This document shows, in pieces, positions 23,672 through 35,940 of a DNA stretch of 64,000 nucleotides; position 1 is the first letter of the stretch, and every line of letters begins with the position of its first letter. The DNA is from Flaveria trinervia (lineage: Eukaryota; Streptophyta; Magnoliopsida; Asterales; Asteraceae), in the NCBI GenBank assembly GCA_025506515.1, contig CM046453.1:30241791-30305790 (forward strand), written 5' to 3'. The translations under genes and the position numbers were made by a program. The notes beneath the pieces were generated by a model. The model saw only the letters and a program-made list of their open reading frames with translations. It searched no databases and was not told the origin of the DNA.

Positions 23672-26019
23672 TGTAAGGCCCCGTTCCCGGGACGCTTACA
23701 GCTGGTAGATCATCGCACATAAAACATACACTTTACATTTAATCATTTATAAAACATTACAGCGGAAACATAAAAATAACTTTTCGTATCATTACAAATG
23801 CTTTTGCAAGTTAATACAAGCGTTCATTTCAAAACATCATTCATTCGCATTACAATGAAAAAACATTAACAAAAGAATGCCATTCAAAATGCCAAGTAGC
23901 TGCTCCGTGCCATCCTCAGCAATGCTCACCTGCCAACTGGAAAATGCATAAAAGTCAGCGTTGCTGAGTGAGTTCTAGTTTTATAATAAAACAACACTTT
24001 ACTTTCATTAAAACCTTTCTTTACTTTCATGCGATCATACATCATACATATACACAGATAATATCATTATTATCTTCATCATTCATTCATTAACATTCAT
24101 TCATTCATTCATTACTTCCAGTGACATGTACATTACCCCGAACATTGTGCACGAAGCGGGTAACTGGGCCTGAGGTCTTTCCTAGACCTCGATCATTATG
24201 CACGAAGTTGACTCCAGTACCTAGGGCAAGTACATTCACCATTTATCTTTTCTCTTTCATTATGGACCAATGCCATATGCTATATCTTGAACATTGTGCA
24301 CGAAGCGGGTAACTGGGCCTGAGGTCTTTCATAGACCTCGAACATTATGCACGAAGCTGACTCCAGTACCTAGGGCAAGCGGCAAGGATCCTATTCATAT
24401 GGTCAGTCACAAAGATTGGACCCCAATGTGCATCCTTCGGGGTAGCTAACCCGCACACCATTGAGCTAACACCTTCATTGGGTGTGCACCTCCATACATT
24501 TGCTTGCAAGCCTTCTTACATTCATTCGTTCATTAATGCATGCATTCATTCATCATGTTCCTTTTTCATTATCTTTCACTTTACGTTACATAATACTTTC
24601 GATTCATTCATTAATATAATACGTAAAGCCATGGAAAGATAAACATACATCACAAGGAACATAACATTCAGTCATCATCATCATACAGGGCATCGTCATA
24701 CATTCATAACTTGCATAATCATACAACATCATACATCATCATTATGCATATACATCAATCACATGTCATGCATGCCCATCATACCATCTATGACCTTAAA
24801 AGTCAACTTACATGAATCCCCGGGAACATCACAAGTCAAAGCCTATATTTGTCTTTTTCTCAGAAAGTCAGAAAAGTCTAAGTGTTCATCCGCATTTCCT
24901 ATAGTTCATCCGTATTTGCTATAGTTCATCCGCATTGGTCTTACTTCATCCGCATTTGTTCATCTGCATTGGCCTTACTCATCCGCATTTCCCCTTACTT
25001 AGTCAATATTCATCCACATTTCTCAGACTTAGCCAATGTTCATCCGCATTGACTTTCATCCGTATTGACTTACTTCATCCGCATTGACTTACTTCATCCG
25101 CATTGACTTACTTCATCCGCATTGACTTACTTCATCCACATTGACTTACTTCATCCGCATTGACTTACCTCATTCGCATTTCCATACATAGTCAATGCTC
25201 ATCCGCATTGACCTCATCCACATTAATTGTTCATCCGCATTTACTTACTTAGCAGTTAATACTCATCCGCATTAACTGTTCATCCGCATTTCTTCCCATT
25301 ACTCATCCTTATTAACTTTTCAACACTTATGCAGATTCTAAAACTTAACATATGAGCCTTAAACATCAGATTTCAATTTCAACTCACCGTTCATCATGTT
25401 CTAAGCCTAAATCATACATCCTAAGTCTTAGAAACATCATCATACCTCATAAAGCATGAACATAATCACACATCATATCATAACATCATCATACACACAT
25501 TTAAGCATACGGGTCCGAAACTCAGTTTAATGAAAACATACATTCATGCATTTCCAGCCCCAAAATCAGTTAAAACAGGTAAAAGAGGGGTCCTAGAACT
25601 CACCTTTGTAGCTCTTGAGTATGGATTTTTCCAAACTTGTTTGCAATTTGAATTCAACCACCTAGAAAACCAACTAAAAACATACGCGAACACATATAAA
25701 CACATATAAGCATAAACCCGAGAACATAACCGGTTAAGAACACCATAAAAACATGAATTCTTACCTTGAATTCGATTCTTTCTAGTTCTTCTTTCAAAAC
25801 CGAGAATTTACTGCTCCCAGCTACTCTCTCTCTCTCTCTCTAAAAACCGAAGATCAGTGATGTATGTGACATATCGACGGCCATACCACCTTTTACACCC
25901 ATTTTCAAACATTTTGTCCTTTTGGACACTTTTTACCCCTAGACTTGGGTTTTATTTCTTTTCTTTCTTTTTCTTCACTTTATTCTTCTCTCTTGTCAAA
26001 AAAATAGCCGGGTGTTAGA
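23672..26019 (-). mobile_element. Solo LTR S1 of a gypsy family, minus strand
   Basis: 2348 bp. Plus strand begins TGTAAGGCCCCGTTCCCGGG and ends GGGTGTTAGA; the usual final CA is GA here. Flanked by a perfect 5-bp duplication CTAAG (23667-23671 and 26020-26024) with no internal region, the mark of LTR-LTR recombination. It contains a tandem pair of blocks with TGCACGAAG and GACTCCAGTACCTAGGGCAA (24121-24380) and a CATCCGCATT array. Confidence 0.93.
24884..25310 (-). repeat. CATCCGCATT array in solo LTR S1
   Basis: Some two dozen CATCCGCATT words; at 25047-25180 they form about six tandem 19-bp units (CATCCGCATTGACTTACTT). The position in the LTR corresponds to the CATGCG arrays of the other family members. 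Confidence 0.85.
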
Positions 26020-26261
26020 CTAAGTAAGTGAATATTTTGAAAGAAATTCTTGTGTTATTTTCATTTAAGTATTATCAGTGTGTTTGCTTGGTAAATAGTT
26101 AGCAAAGATTCTGCATTTCTTATTTGATGATCATTAGAAAAGTCTTATTTCAATATCTCTTGATCCAACACTACTATTCCCTTAAGAGCACTACAAGATC
26201 AAATACATAAGAAGTTGAAGATTCAAGTTTCAATACATAAACTATGTATAACTTTTAAATT

Positions 26262-26417
26262 TTGATACGAAGAGGTATACCAACCATACAAGTTCATCTC
26301 GGCAATTTGTTTACATATATCTTGGGGCTATGAAGTTAGGATTCAACTATGTAGTAGAGATATACTAGGTCTAGATGGTTGTTTTATCAAAGCCCTTATT
26401 ATGGATAAGTGCAAATA
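26262..26417 (+). pseudogene. MULE transposase fragment, part 1
   Basis: Translation in pieces gives GAMKLGFNYVVEI and GLDGCFIKALIMDKC, matching the LDGCFLKG catalytic region of plant Mutator-like transposases, where the Asp is catalytic. It is cut at 26417 by solo LTR S2 and continues at 28023. Frameshifts show it is dead. The upstream part (26025-26260) is AT-rich and unreadable. Confidence 0.7.
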
Positions 26418-28022
26418 TGTAAGGCCCCATTCCCGGGACACTTACAGTTGGTAAATCATTGCACATAAAACATATAACTTTACATTTAACATTCATAAAA
26501 CATTGCAGCAGAAATATAGAAATAACTTTTCATATCATTACAAATGCTTTTGCAAGTTAATACAAGCATTCTTTTCAAAACATCGTTCGTTCCCATTACA
26601 ATGCAAAAACATTAAACAAAAGAATGCCATCCAAAATAGCTGAGTAGCCGCCCCGTGCCATCCTCAGCAACATTACCTGAGCTAACACTCCTCATTGAGT
26701 GTGAACCTCCATACATTTGCTTGCAAGACTTTCTTTCGTTCATTCGTTCATTAATGCATGCATTCTTCATTTCATTCCTCTTTTTATTATCTTCCACTTT
26801 ACGTTACATAATACTTTTCATTTCATTCATTAACATTTAACGCAAAGCCAAGGAAAATAATCATTCAAAATAAGTAACATAAGATACACAGTGAGCATCA
26901 TAATACGGGGCATCATCATACATACAAAACATACAACATCATACATCATCGTCATCCATGCCCAACATAACATCTATGGCCTCAAAAGTCATTTATATGA
27001 ACCCCCGGGAACCTTCCATGTCAAAACTTACATCTGCACTTTCCCCCGAAAGTCAGTAAATAAACTATGTTCTCTCGGGTGCACAAGCCATACTTGGGCG
27101 TATGGGCACCCTTTAGTCGCATGGCCTTCCAGGCGACTGAGCACAATACGAATGAACACCAAGCAAATGGGCCCCATGCGAATGGACCCAATGCGGATGA
27201 ACACAATGCGGATGAGTCCCATGCGAATGGAACTAATGCAGATAAACACTTGTGCGATTGAGTATAAATGCGGATGAACACCTTGTGCGAATGAAACTAA
27301 TGCGGATGGACACCTAGGCGAATGGACCCTCAGTCGCATGACTCCCCATACGTATGGCCCTCAGTCGTACGACACACAAGCGAATGGACTCCAGTCGCAC
27401 GACTCACATGCGAATGAACCTCAGTCGCACTCCTTTTGGCCGTATGGCCTCCATTCGGTCGCCTAGCCCTAGCTCATGCAGAATGCAGTTCATCCCGAAC
27501 CCAATCTGTGATTTTTTTGGCCTCTAAACCCTTCCAAATTCGTTCTAAGCCCAAATCAACCCTCCTAAACCTTAGAAACACATACCACGACACCATACAA
27601 GCACACACAAGCCCGAAAACAAACTCCACTCACATCACACACAAACACATACATACGGGTTCAACACACACATTTCAAAAACGGGTTTCAGATGTGTTCC
27701 ATCCCTAAAATCATTCAAAAATGTGTAAAAGAGGGGTCCTAGAACTCACACAACCAACACCGTCAAGTAGAGCTTCTATTTAACCCCCTACACTTTAACT
27801 TTCACGCTCGAATCCATGAGAACCAAGGTTGAAACTCTCTTTTTCTCCCCTTTTCTCACTTTCGCAGATTTTTGCAAGTGTGGGGGAGGGTGTGGCTGCC
27901 ATCCCCTCTTATCTCCTACTCCTCCAATCTTTCTCTTGTTTTGGCAACTTTGATCCCTCGACTTTAGACTTTATTTCTTTTTCTTCTTTCATCGGCTTCA
28001 AAAAAAATATACAGGTGTTACA
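26418..28022 (-). mobile_element. Solo LTR S2 of a gypsy family, minus strand
   Basis: 1605 bp. Plus strand starts TGTAAGGCCCCATTCCCGGG and ends AGGTGTTACA. The 5-bp flanks AAATA (26413-26417) and AAATG (28023-28027) match at 4 of 5. It is shorter and more diverged than S1, and lacks the paired TGCACGAAG blocks. A CATGCG/CAGTCGCA array spans 27112-27440. Confidence 0.88.
27112..27440 (-). repeat. CATGCG/CAATGCGGATG array in solo LTR S2
   Basis: Words such as CAATGCGGATGAACA, CATGCGAATGGA and CAGTCGCACGAC repeat irregularly. Same LTR position as in Gypsy-1, S1 and Gypsy-2. Confidence 0.8.
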
Positions 28023-28200
28023 AAATGGCTATGGGTGTGTATTCAAATAATGAAATTTATCCAATTTCATAGCTATAGTTGAGGCTAAAATTTCAACTTC
28101 ATGGACTTGGTTTTTAGAGTGCTTAGATAATGATCTTTGTCAATATTCCAACTCTAATTTCCCTTTCATTAGTGACTAGATAGAATTGTCACTAGAATGT
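28023..28200 (+). pseudogene. MULE transposase fragment, part 2
   Basis: Directly continues part 1: AMGVYSNNEIYPIS, then AIVEAKISTSWTWFLECLDN and NSNFPFISD. These match the MULE domain order (PIAYAIVEAE, SWTWFLE, FISD) with the second acidic catalytic residue in FISD. A stop follows FISD. Beyond 28200 nothing is readable up to the SINE. Confidence 0.75.
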
Positions 28201-28466
28201 TTCCTAATATCACTTTAATTTACTTTGTAATTCAGTTGGTTTTTTTATGTATAGATTATTTTTATAGATTGAATGTTAGGAAATCATTCCTTGAAGGTCT
28301 TTATAAGCTCTGAACACGAAGGATTTTCTTATAGTGAATTAATCTTTAGTGTTGTAAAATCTTTATTAGAAAAAATCCATAAAATTGTGTAGAATTTATC
28401 CATAAAAAGAAAAGTTAAGGTAATCATTGATAATTCATTTATGGCAAAACTTTAAAAGAAAATGAA

Positions 28467-28757
28467 GTTGGAACAACTTAATTGGTTAAAACCACAGTTA
28501 ACGTTAATATTAAGTGGTTTGGGAGGAGGTACCCCATGACTTTACAAAGTGGAGGTTATGGGTTTGAAGTCTCACTAGGTGCAATATGCTTCAAGTGGGT
28601 CAAGAGTTTTACCATAGTGGGCATATGGGTGGTGGGTTTCCCTTGTAATGGTGGGCTAGCTGGGTCACTTTATGTTCGCGAGCGTGTGTGGTCTTTTGCC
28701 AATGGGTTTACCCGGGTGATCGGGCTTAAAAATTATTCATTGGCTGTTCAAAAAAAA
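28467..28757 (+). mobile_element. Candidate tRNA-derived SINE
   Basis: A box-A-like TTAATTGGTTAA (near 28479) is followed by a box-B-like GGTTTGAAGTCTC (28561-28573), the RNA polymerase III promoter pair. The body is GC-richer than its surroundings and ends in an A-rich tail. The A-B spacing of about 80 bases is long. I found no clear target duplication. Confidence 0.5.
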
Positions 28758-28799
28758 TTAACAAAAAGTGATGAACATGTTTGTTAACATGATTTACAT

Positions 28800-30180
28800 A
28801 CATCAAATATCTTTCTTTAAAGGAAGAGAATGAAAAATCAAAGTATTTCTTATTACATTTTATATCATCACCACCGAAGACCCTGCTTGCTAAGTGCCGA
28901 AAATTAACTAAAAGATCTTTTTATATATAAGGAGCATTTACAAGAAGAGAGAATATATAGTATGTAGTTAGTGGATACATCAGTTTTGATAGGAAACAAG
29001 CCTCTACTATATAACTAAGTTAGTCCCCGTGTATTACACGAAATAAATATATAAAATATCAATAATTACTAATCAAAATTTATACATTATAAAATCATGT
29101 TTAAAGATAAAATATGATTATAATATGTATAAATAGTTATTTTAAGTAAATAAACAATAACGTATTTTTCGTAACTTTGTTTTATAAAAAGTTGTGATTT
29201 TTAAATATTTTATTTTAAGAAAAATGATTTTTTAACGAAAAAGTTTGTTGCATTATGTATTTTATAAAAAAAATTAATAGTGTGTTTTAATAAAATATAG
29301 GTTTTTTATTTAATAATTATATTTTTTTTATTTGAAAATGATAAGAGTAAAATTATTAGTATTCATATTATTATTATTATAGAAAAATGAGAAAATTAGT
29401 ATGATAAGGCTTGCAATTGTTTCATGTTTATTTTAGTTTTTTTATAGATAGATAAATAGGATAAATACCCATTAATTAAATGTATTATTGTTAGTAAAAA
29501 CATGAAGAGTTAGATTATAATATTTTAATATTAATATAATTAAAAATTATATATACGTAATAGTTCAAGAAATAAAACAACTATAATATTTATAACTCTC
29601 TTATCTAAATAGTTTCATTTTTAGACATTCGTTCTAAGAATTTTTTATTAAAAAATTAATTATAAATCAAATCTTGTTTTTTAAACTATGATTTGTAATA
29701 TTTTAGTTTTTTTAATAAGACTGTTTATAAAAATTTCTCGTTTATAATTTTTTAGAAACAAAACGATTTATAATATTTTCTTAGAAAAAGTTTAGTGTTT
29801 TAGAAAATTTCATATTGTATATATTTTTTACTATTTAGATTTTAATAAAAGATGTAAGTTTTAACTTTCTTAATAAAATATATATTTTTTAAAAATATAG
29901 TTTGATTTCAAATAATCTATATATGAGAGAGAGTTATAGCAATTAATAAAACTAATTTTTAATAAAAGAGAGAAACTTTATTAGTATTAAAATTATTATA
30001 ATACCCTTTGAGGGAAAATCAATGTGTGAATATGTAAAAATTTGATAAGTGGCAAAACGATGGGTTAAAAAAATGACAAGTGATAAAAAATCTTATTTTA
30101 TTAGTATTGATAGATTTTATAATAAACTATATTTAAAAAGTGTGTTTTAATAAAAAATAGGCTTTTATTTAATAATTATA
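28800..30180. other. AT-rich intergenic stretch with a direct repeat
   Basis: About 80% A+T; no gene seen. A word of about 42 bases beginning GTGTGTTTTAATAAAA occurs at 29280-29325 and again at 30140-30180, where Gypsy-2 is inserted. CTCTACTATATAACTAAG near 28991 recalls the start of short AT-rich plant transposons, but I could not define ends. Confidence 0.4.
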
Positions 30181-32373
30181 TGTAACGCCCGGCTATTTTT
30201 ACAAATCAAGATATAAAGAATAAAAGCAAGAAAGGCAATAAAGTCCAAGTGGAGGGACTAAAGTGTCCAAAAAGGACAAAACTTTCAAAAGTTGGTGTAA
30301 AGGGAGTATGGCCGCCCACCCTCACCTCACTTCACTATTTGTCTCAGTTTTAGAGAGAGAGCAGAGAAAAACTCTCGGTTGAAGATAGGAAGAAGAAGAG
30401 AAGTCGAATTCAAGGTAAGAATTCAAGGTTTTTTTTATGCTTTTATGTCGGGTTTTATCCTGGTTATGTGCTTGTATGCTTATGGGTTGCGTTTGTGCTC
30501 GGGTGTGTGTGTGTGTGTTTTGGTGTTGTTTTTAGGTGTTTTGAACTCTTTGCAAGCGGGTTAAAAGGAAGAACACCCAAGTTGCACCGGGTGAGTTCTA
30601 GACACCCCGTTTTTACATGTTTTGAAACATATTTGGGGTTGAAAACGTATTAAAATGATTTTTACAAAGTGTATGTGAATACCCGTATGTAATGTGTATG
30701 TTGGATGTTAGTTCTGGATGGTGTATAGGCTACCCATGTTTAGAATAGCCACATTATGCTTAGAACGGATGGATTCAATGATTAGGATTGAAAATATCCT
30801 AGAAACATGTTTGCAGAATGCTCATACGCCTAGATAAGTGTTCATACGTCTGAAACTGCCTTAGAAAGAATTAAGTGTAAGTCATGCGCCTAAACAGTAA
30901 CCCGTGCGCCCAAAATTTGCCTTAGAAATGTTTAAGTTCTGCTTATGCACCTGAACAGTGGCCCATGCGCCTAGAAATGTTAGTCGGATGACTAAGGGTA
31001 GGGCCATGCGCCCAAGTGGCCCATGCGCCTAAGTGTTCATGCGTCCGAATAGTATCCATCCGCCTAGATTGGGCAGGAATTTACTAAGTGTTCAGACATC
31101 CAGAAGTCCCCATGCGCCTGAAAGTGGCCCATGCGCCTAAGTGTTCCCCATCCGCCTGAATGGTGTCCATGCACCTGCATAGTGCCCATGCGCCTAGGAC
31201 TTAGAATATTTTTTCTGATTTTTGGGGAAAATGTGTAAAGTATGCTTTGACTTGGGAAATTCACGGGGGACTATAAGTTGACTTTTGAGGTCATAAATAG
31301 TATGATGGGCATGTTATGATGATGATAATGTTGCATGACTATGCATGATATATGTTATGTATGTATGATGCCCTGTGATGATGTGTGTATGGTATGTTAT
31401 GTTATGTTCCTATGATGATGAATGTTTATCTTTCCATGGCTTTACGTGTATGTTAATGAATGAACCGAAAGTATTATGTAACGTAAAGTGAAAGATAATG
31501 AAAGGGTAACATGATGAATGAATGCATGCATTAACGAATGAGTGAACGTAAAAAGTCTTGCAAGCAAATGTATGGAGGTTCACACCCAATGAAGGGTGTT
31601 AGCTCAACTGTGTGCGGGTTAGCTACCCCAGAAGGATGCACACTGGGGTCCAATCCTTGTGATTGACCATATGTATGGGATCCTTGCCGCTTGCCCCAGG
31701 TACTGGAGTCAGCTTCGTGCACAATGTTCGGGGTCTATAAAAGACCTCAGGCCCAGTAACCAGCTTCGTGCACAATGTTCGGGGTATAGCACATGGCATT
31801 GATCCGGAATGAAAAGAAAAGATGAATGGTGAATGTACTTGCCTCAGGTACTGGAGTCAGCTTCCTGCACAATGTTCGGGGTCTATGATAGACCTCAGGC
31901 CCAGTAACCAGCTTCGTGCACAATGTTCGGGGTATGTACATGTCATAAGATGTAACGAATGAACGAAGATTAATGAATGTAATGAAAGATAATAACGATG
32001 TTATCTGTATGTACGTATGATGTATGATCACGAACGAACGAAACATATAGTATGGACTCTGTAAAGAAATAAATAACGATTTATGTATGTTTTATTATTA
32101 AAACTAGAACTCACTCAACAACGCTAACTTTTATACGTTTTTAGTTTGCAGGTAAACATTGCTGAGCATGGCACGAGGCGGCTACTCAGCTCTTTTGGAT
32201 GGCATCTATTTAATTAAGGCTTTTGTGATGTAATACACAATGTAAGTTTGTGATGAAATGAAATGCCATTTGTTTCATGTTTGCGCTGTAATGTCTTGAT
32301 GAATAAATGTAACGTATATGTTTTACTTGCGATGAATCACCAGCTGTAAGCGTCCCGGGAACGGGGCCTTACA
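30181..32373 (+). repeat. Gypsy-2 5' LTR
   Basis: 2193 bp, TGTAACGCCC to GGGGCCTTACA. Contains donor-like AAGGTAAGA (30412-30420) and GGTGAGT (30590-30596), a CATGCGCCTA array (30816-31197), paired blocks with CTTCGTGCACAATGTTCGGG (about 31679-31935) and an acceptor-like TTTAGTTTGCAG ending at 32151. Confidence 0.95.
30816..31197 (+). repeat. CATGCGCC-type array in Gypsy-2 5' LTR
   Basis: About 16 words of the form CATGCGCCTA, CATACGCCT, CATCCGCCT spaced irregularly. Positionally equivalent to the arrays in the other LTRs but with a different word. Confidence 0.8.
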
Positions 32374-32376
32374 AGT

Positions 32377-32389
32377 TGGTATCAAAGCC
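32377..32389 (+). other. Gypsy-2 primer-binding site
   Basis: TGGTATCAAAGCC, initiator-Met type with one G-to-A change compared with Gypsy-1. Confidence 0.85.
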
Positions 32390-32720
32390 AAAGTTTAAGT
32401 GAAATGGGTAAATTTTCAAAACAAACCTTAACTTAAACTGAAATTGGACGGAATGGGAATGGGATGCCAATCTGAGTAGCTGCGTGCCATCAGGTATTTT
32501 CGTAATGTTAACCGGTTTATGTGCGCTGGTATATGGTTATGTGTTGTATGTAGATTTAAATACTAATGTAGTCGGGACATGTAATGCTCAGGGTATGAAG
32601 AGTAAAGTAAGTGGCTAATCACAACTGGCCACTGTAATTAGGGACTTACTATACTTGACATAAACTGAGTTGTTCCCTTGAATGACCATGTTGGTGTTTA
32701 AATCTTTCAGTGTTTAGTAG

Positions 32721-34030
32721 ATGGCTGGAGGTAGATCTTAGAAGGCCTCTCGTGGTGGGGGTCACGGTGCTGAACCGCGACCCAAGAGGGGGAGACCCAG
32801 AGTCGAGAAAGTGGTTCATGAAGAACCAGAAACCCCTCATCCGGAGGGCGGAGACAAGAGTGCTAACCTAAGAGCCTCAGTGAAAGAGGCAGTTATGGAA
32901 GAAATGCACCAAGTCATGCAGATGATCCTACTGTCTGTGGTGACTGAAGTGATAAAGGCAGTTAGAGAGGGAGAGAGAAAGGAAAGGAGTGGACCTATGG
33001 GTGAAAGAAGACAGCCCGAGACTGAGACAGTTCCGTCCGATGATGAGGACGAGGAAGAAGAGCCTGCGCCGGAAGCGATCCGAGGCTACAACTACGGGGT
33101 GTTTATGAGATGCAAACCCCCTACTTTCGATGGGAACAGCACTGCCGTTGCTGCTCACCGGTGGGTGAGAGAAATGGAGGCGGTACTTGATATCAGCGAG
33201 TGCCGAGAAGACCAGAAGGTTAAGTTCGCTACCCACTCATTCGTAGACTCGGCTCTGTGCTGGTGGGACAATATAGTCCAAGCCGAGGGTAGTTGAGCGA
33301 TCGGGAGAATGAGATGGTCGGAGTTGAAGAAGTTGGTGATCGAGGAGTTTTGTCCTCTCCGGGAAATGGACAAGGTCGAGAGAGAGTTTCTGCAACTAGA
33401 GACGGGAACTATGACATACCAAGAGTACACCACAAAATCAATGAAATGCACAACTGGTGCCCGATCAGGTGACGCCACTGTCACGAAGGATTAAGAGATA
33501 TATTCAGGGACTGCCGGCGGATATCCGTAGGCATATGATCGCCGCCCGGCCAAGCACTTTTAGGTCGGCGGTTGATTTGGCTGGTAGACTATATGATGAG
33601 CGTGAGGTGGTAGTGGCTGAGGAGAAGAAGACAAGTAGGTATGGGAGAAACTGGAATGGGAAACGGTTTGGGTGTGGTAGAGCCACTCCAAACAATAAGG
33701 CGGCGAGGGTAGTTGACCGACGTGTGGTCACAGCTAGTGCTGGGTTGGAGAAGTGTGGCAAGTGCGGGAAGGAGCATGGTGGTGAGTGTAGATGGGGGTC
33801 GAATATTTGTTTCAAGTGTGAGAAGCCTGGTCATATGGCTAGAGACTATGGAGGTGTGAAGTGTTTCAACTGTGGGGAAAGTGGTCGCATGAGTAGGGAG
33901 TGTAAGAAGCCAAGGGTCGAGAGTTCCGGGGTGAAGAAGGCCGGAGGAGAAGGGCCAAAGGCAAGCGCCCGAGCTTTCACGATGACTCGGGAGGAGGCTA
34001 GGACAGATCCTGATGTGGTGTCAGGTATGT
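32721..34030 (+). pseudogene. Gypsy-2 gag with three zinc knuckles
   Basis: ATG at 32721 matches the Gypsy-1 gag start (MAGGRS), but the seventh codon is TAG (32739-32741) where Gypsy-1 has TCG. The body is otherwise well kept: VVHEEPETPHPEGGDKSANL, then the gag domain (CKPPTFDGNSTAVAAHRWV, REMDKVEREFLQLETGTM), a frameshift near 33440, and STFRSAVDLAGRLYDER. The knuckles are CGKCGKEHGGEC, CFKCEKPGHMARDY (last Cys replaced by Tyr) and CFNCGESGRMSREC (the knuckle His replaced by Arg). A stop after QAEGS (near 33296) is another lesion. Confidence 0.92.
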
Positions 34031-34513
34031 TTCTAGTAAACCAAACTCTTGTATCTGAGTTGTTTGATTCTGGTGCTAGTAGGAGTTTCATTTCTGCTGC
34101 CTTTGGTGCTAAGTTTCCCAATAAGAGTAGATGTATTGGTGAGCCATTTGATGTGGAAACTGCTATTGGTAAGTCCACTAGAATTACTACGGTGATAGAG
34201 GACTGTGCCATAGAACTAGAGGCCATAGGTTGCTGCTAGGTTATATGTGATACCCCTGGGTGGATTTGATGTAGTACTAGGGATGGACTGGTTAGCAACC
34301 TATGACGCAAACATCATGTGTCGTAAGAAGATGATCCGATTGACAACGCCTGATGGAAATGAGGTGACGGTTTATGGTGATCGCGTCACGACAATCCCGA
34401 GGGTGATTTCGATGGCGGTGGCGGGAAAGTGCATGAGATGCGGATGTGGTGCCTACTTGGCATACATAAAATATGTGGATGCGTCGGTACCGCAATTATC
34501 CGAATGTGCGTGA
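34031..34513 (+). pseudogene. Gypsy-2 aspartic protease
   Basis: FDSGASRSF (near 34063) is the active site, followed by EPFDVETAIGKSTRITTVIE. A stop at about 34239 precedes VVLGMDWLATYDANIMC and the region reaching 34513. Confidence 0.9.
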
Positions 34514-35940
34514 CTTTCTAGACGTATTCCCGGAAGACTTCCCGGTGTGCCACAGATCGCGAGGTTGAGTTCCAAATTGACTTGATACCCGGTGCTCAAC
34601 CCATTGCCAGGCACCGTACCGGTTGGCTCCGACGGAGATGAAGAGAGTTAATGGAGGAGTTGCAAGAACTGCTAGATAAGGGGTTCATTAGACCGAGTAT
34701 CTCTCATGGGGTGCTCCCGTATTATTTGTGAAGAAGAAAGACGGTAGTATGAGGATGTTTAACTACCGAGAGTTGAACAAGTTGACGGTGAAGAACCGAC
34801 ACCCCCACCCAGAATAGACGATCTGTTTGATCAGCTCTAAGGTGCCAGTTGGTTTTCGAGGATAGATCTCCGATCTGGTTACCATCAACTAAAAGTGAAG
34901 GAGCAGGACATTCCTAAAACAGCTTTTCGCACGCGCTACGGTCACTATGAGTTCCTCGTTATGTCGTTTGGATTGACCAATGCGCTAGCTGCTTTTATGG
35001 ATCTAATGAATCGAGTGTGTCGGCCATGTTAGATAAATCGGTGATTGTATTCATTGATGATATCCTGATTTATTCGAAGAGTGAGATTGAGCATGCCGAT
35101 CACATTCGGGAGGTTCTGGAGACGCTAAGAAGGGAGAAGTTGTATGCAAAATTCTCCAAGTGTGCGTTTTGGTTACGCGAAGTTCAGTTCTTGGGTCATG
35201 TGGCGAATCCTGATGGGATTATGGTGGACCCGGCTAAGGTAGAGGCAGTGACGCAATGGAAGTATCCAAAGACGCCATCCGAGATTTGTAGTTTCTTGGG
35301 TTTGGCGGGCTACTATAGGAGGTTTATCCGAGACTTCTCTAATATTGCTTCTCCACTGACTAAGTTGACCTGGAAGGATGTAAAGTATGTATGGGGTCAG
35401 GCTCAGGAGAAGGCATTCGAGGAATTGAAGGCGAGGTTGACTCAAGCTCCTGTCTTGTCGTTACCCGATGGAAGCGAAGATTTGGTGGTGTATTCAGACA
35501 CTTCTTACTCGGGGTTAGGGTGTGTGTTAATGCAAAGAGGAAAAGTTATAGCCTATGCATCCCGACAACTGAGGGTTCATGAGGCAACTACCCTACTCAT
35601 GACTTGGAACTAGCGGCTGTGGTCTTTGCACTAAAGATTTGGAGGCACTATCTGTATGGAACAAAATGCACCATATTCACCGACGACAAGAGCTTGAAGT
35701 ACTTCTTCGAGCAAAAAGATTTGAACATGAGGCAGAGGCGATGGTTGGAGCTTACAAAGGATTATGATTGCGAGATCTATTACCATCCGGGCAAAGCCAA
35801 CGTGGTGGCCGATGCTCTTAGCCGGAAGGAGAGGCCCGAGCCGATTCGGGTGAAAGCATACCAACTAATCATGACCTCTGACGTAATGAAGCAAGTCAAG
35901 GAGTTTCAGGATGAGCATCATCTAAACACTGAAGGAATGA
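34514..35940 (+). pseudogene. Gypsy-2 reverse transcriptase and RNase H
   Basis: The start of RT (34514-35010) is readable only in fragments because of several single-base shifts. From 35017 the frame is open: [20 protein letters not shown] with the FIDD catalytic box, [16 protein letters not shown], then RNase [22 protein letters not shown] shift near 35590 is followed by [38 protein letters not shown] and [11 protein letters not shown]. Confidence 0.92.

Noticed and set aside
22300..25310. CRISPR-like spacing of short repeats in gypsy LTRs
   Set aside because: Units are contiguous or irregular, without conserved repeats and unique spacers, and lie inside plant LTRs.
28482..28787. 101-codon open frame
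   Set aside because: It lies across a SINE-like sequence with polymerase III boxes; no protein pattern seen.
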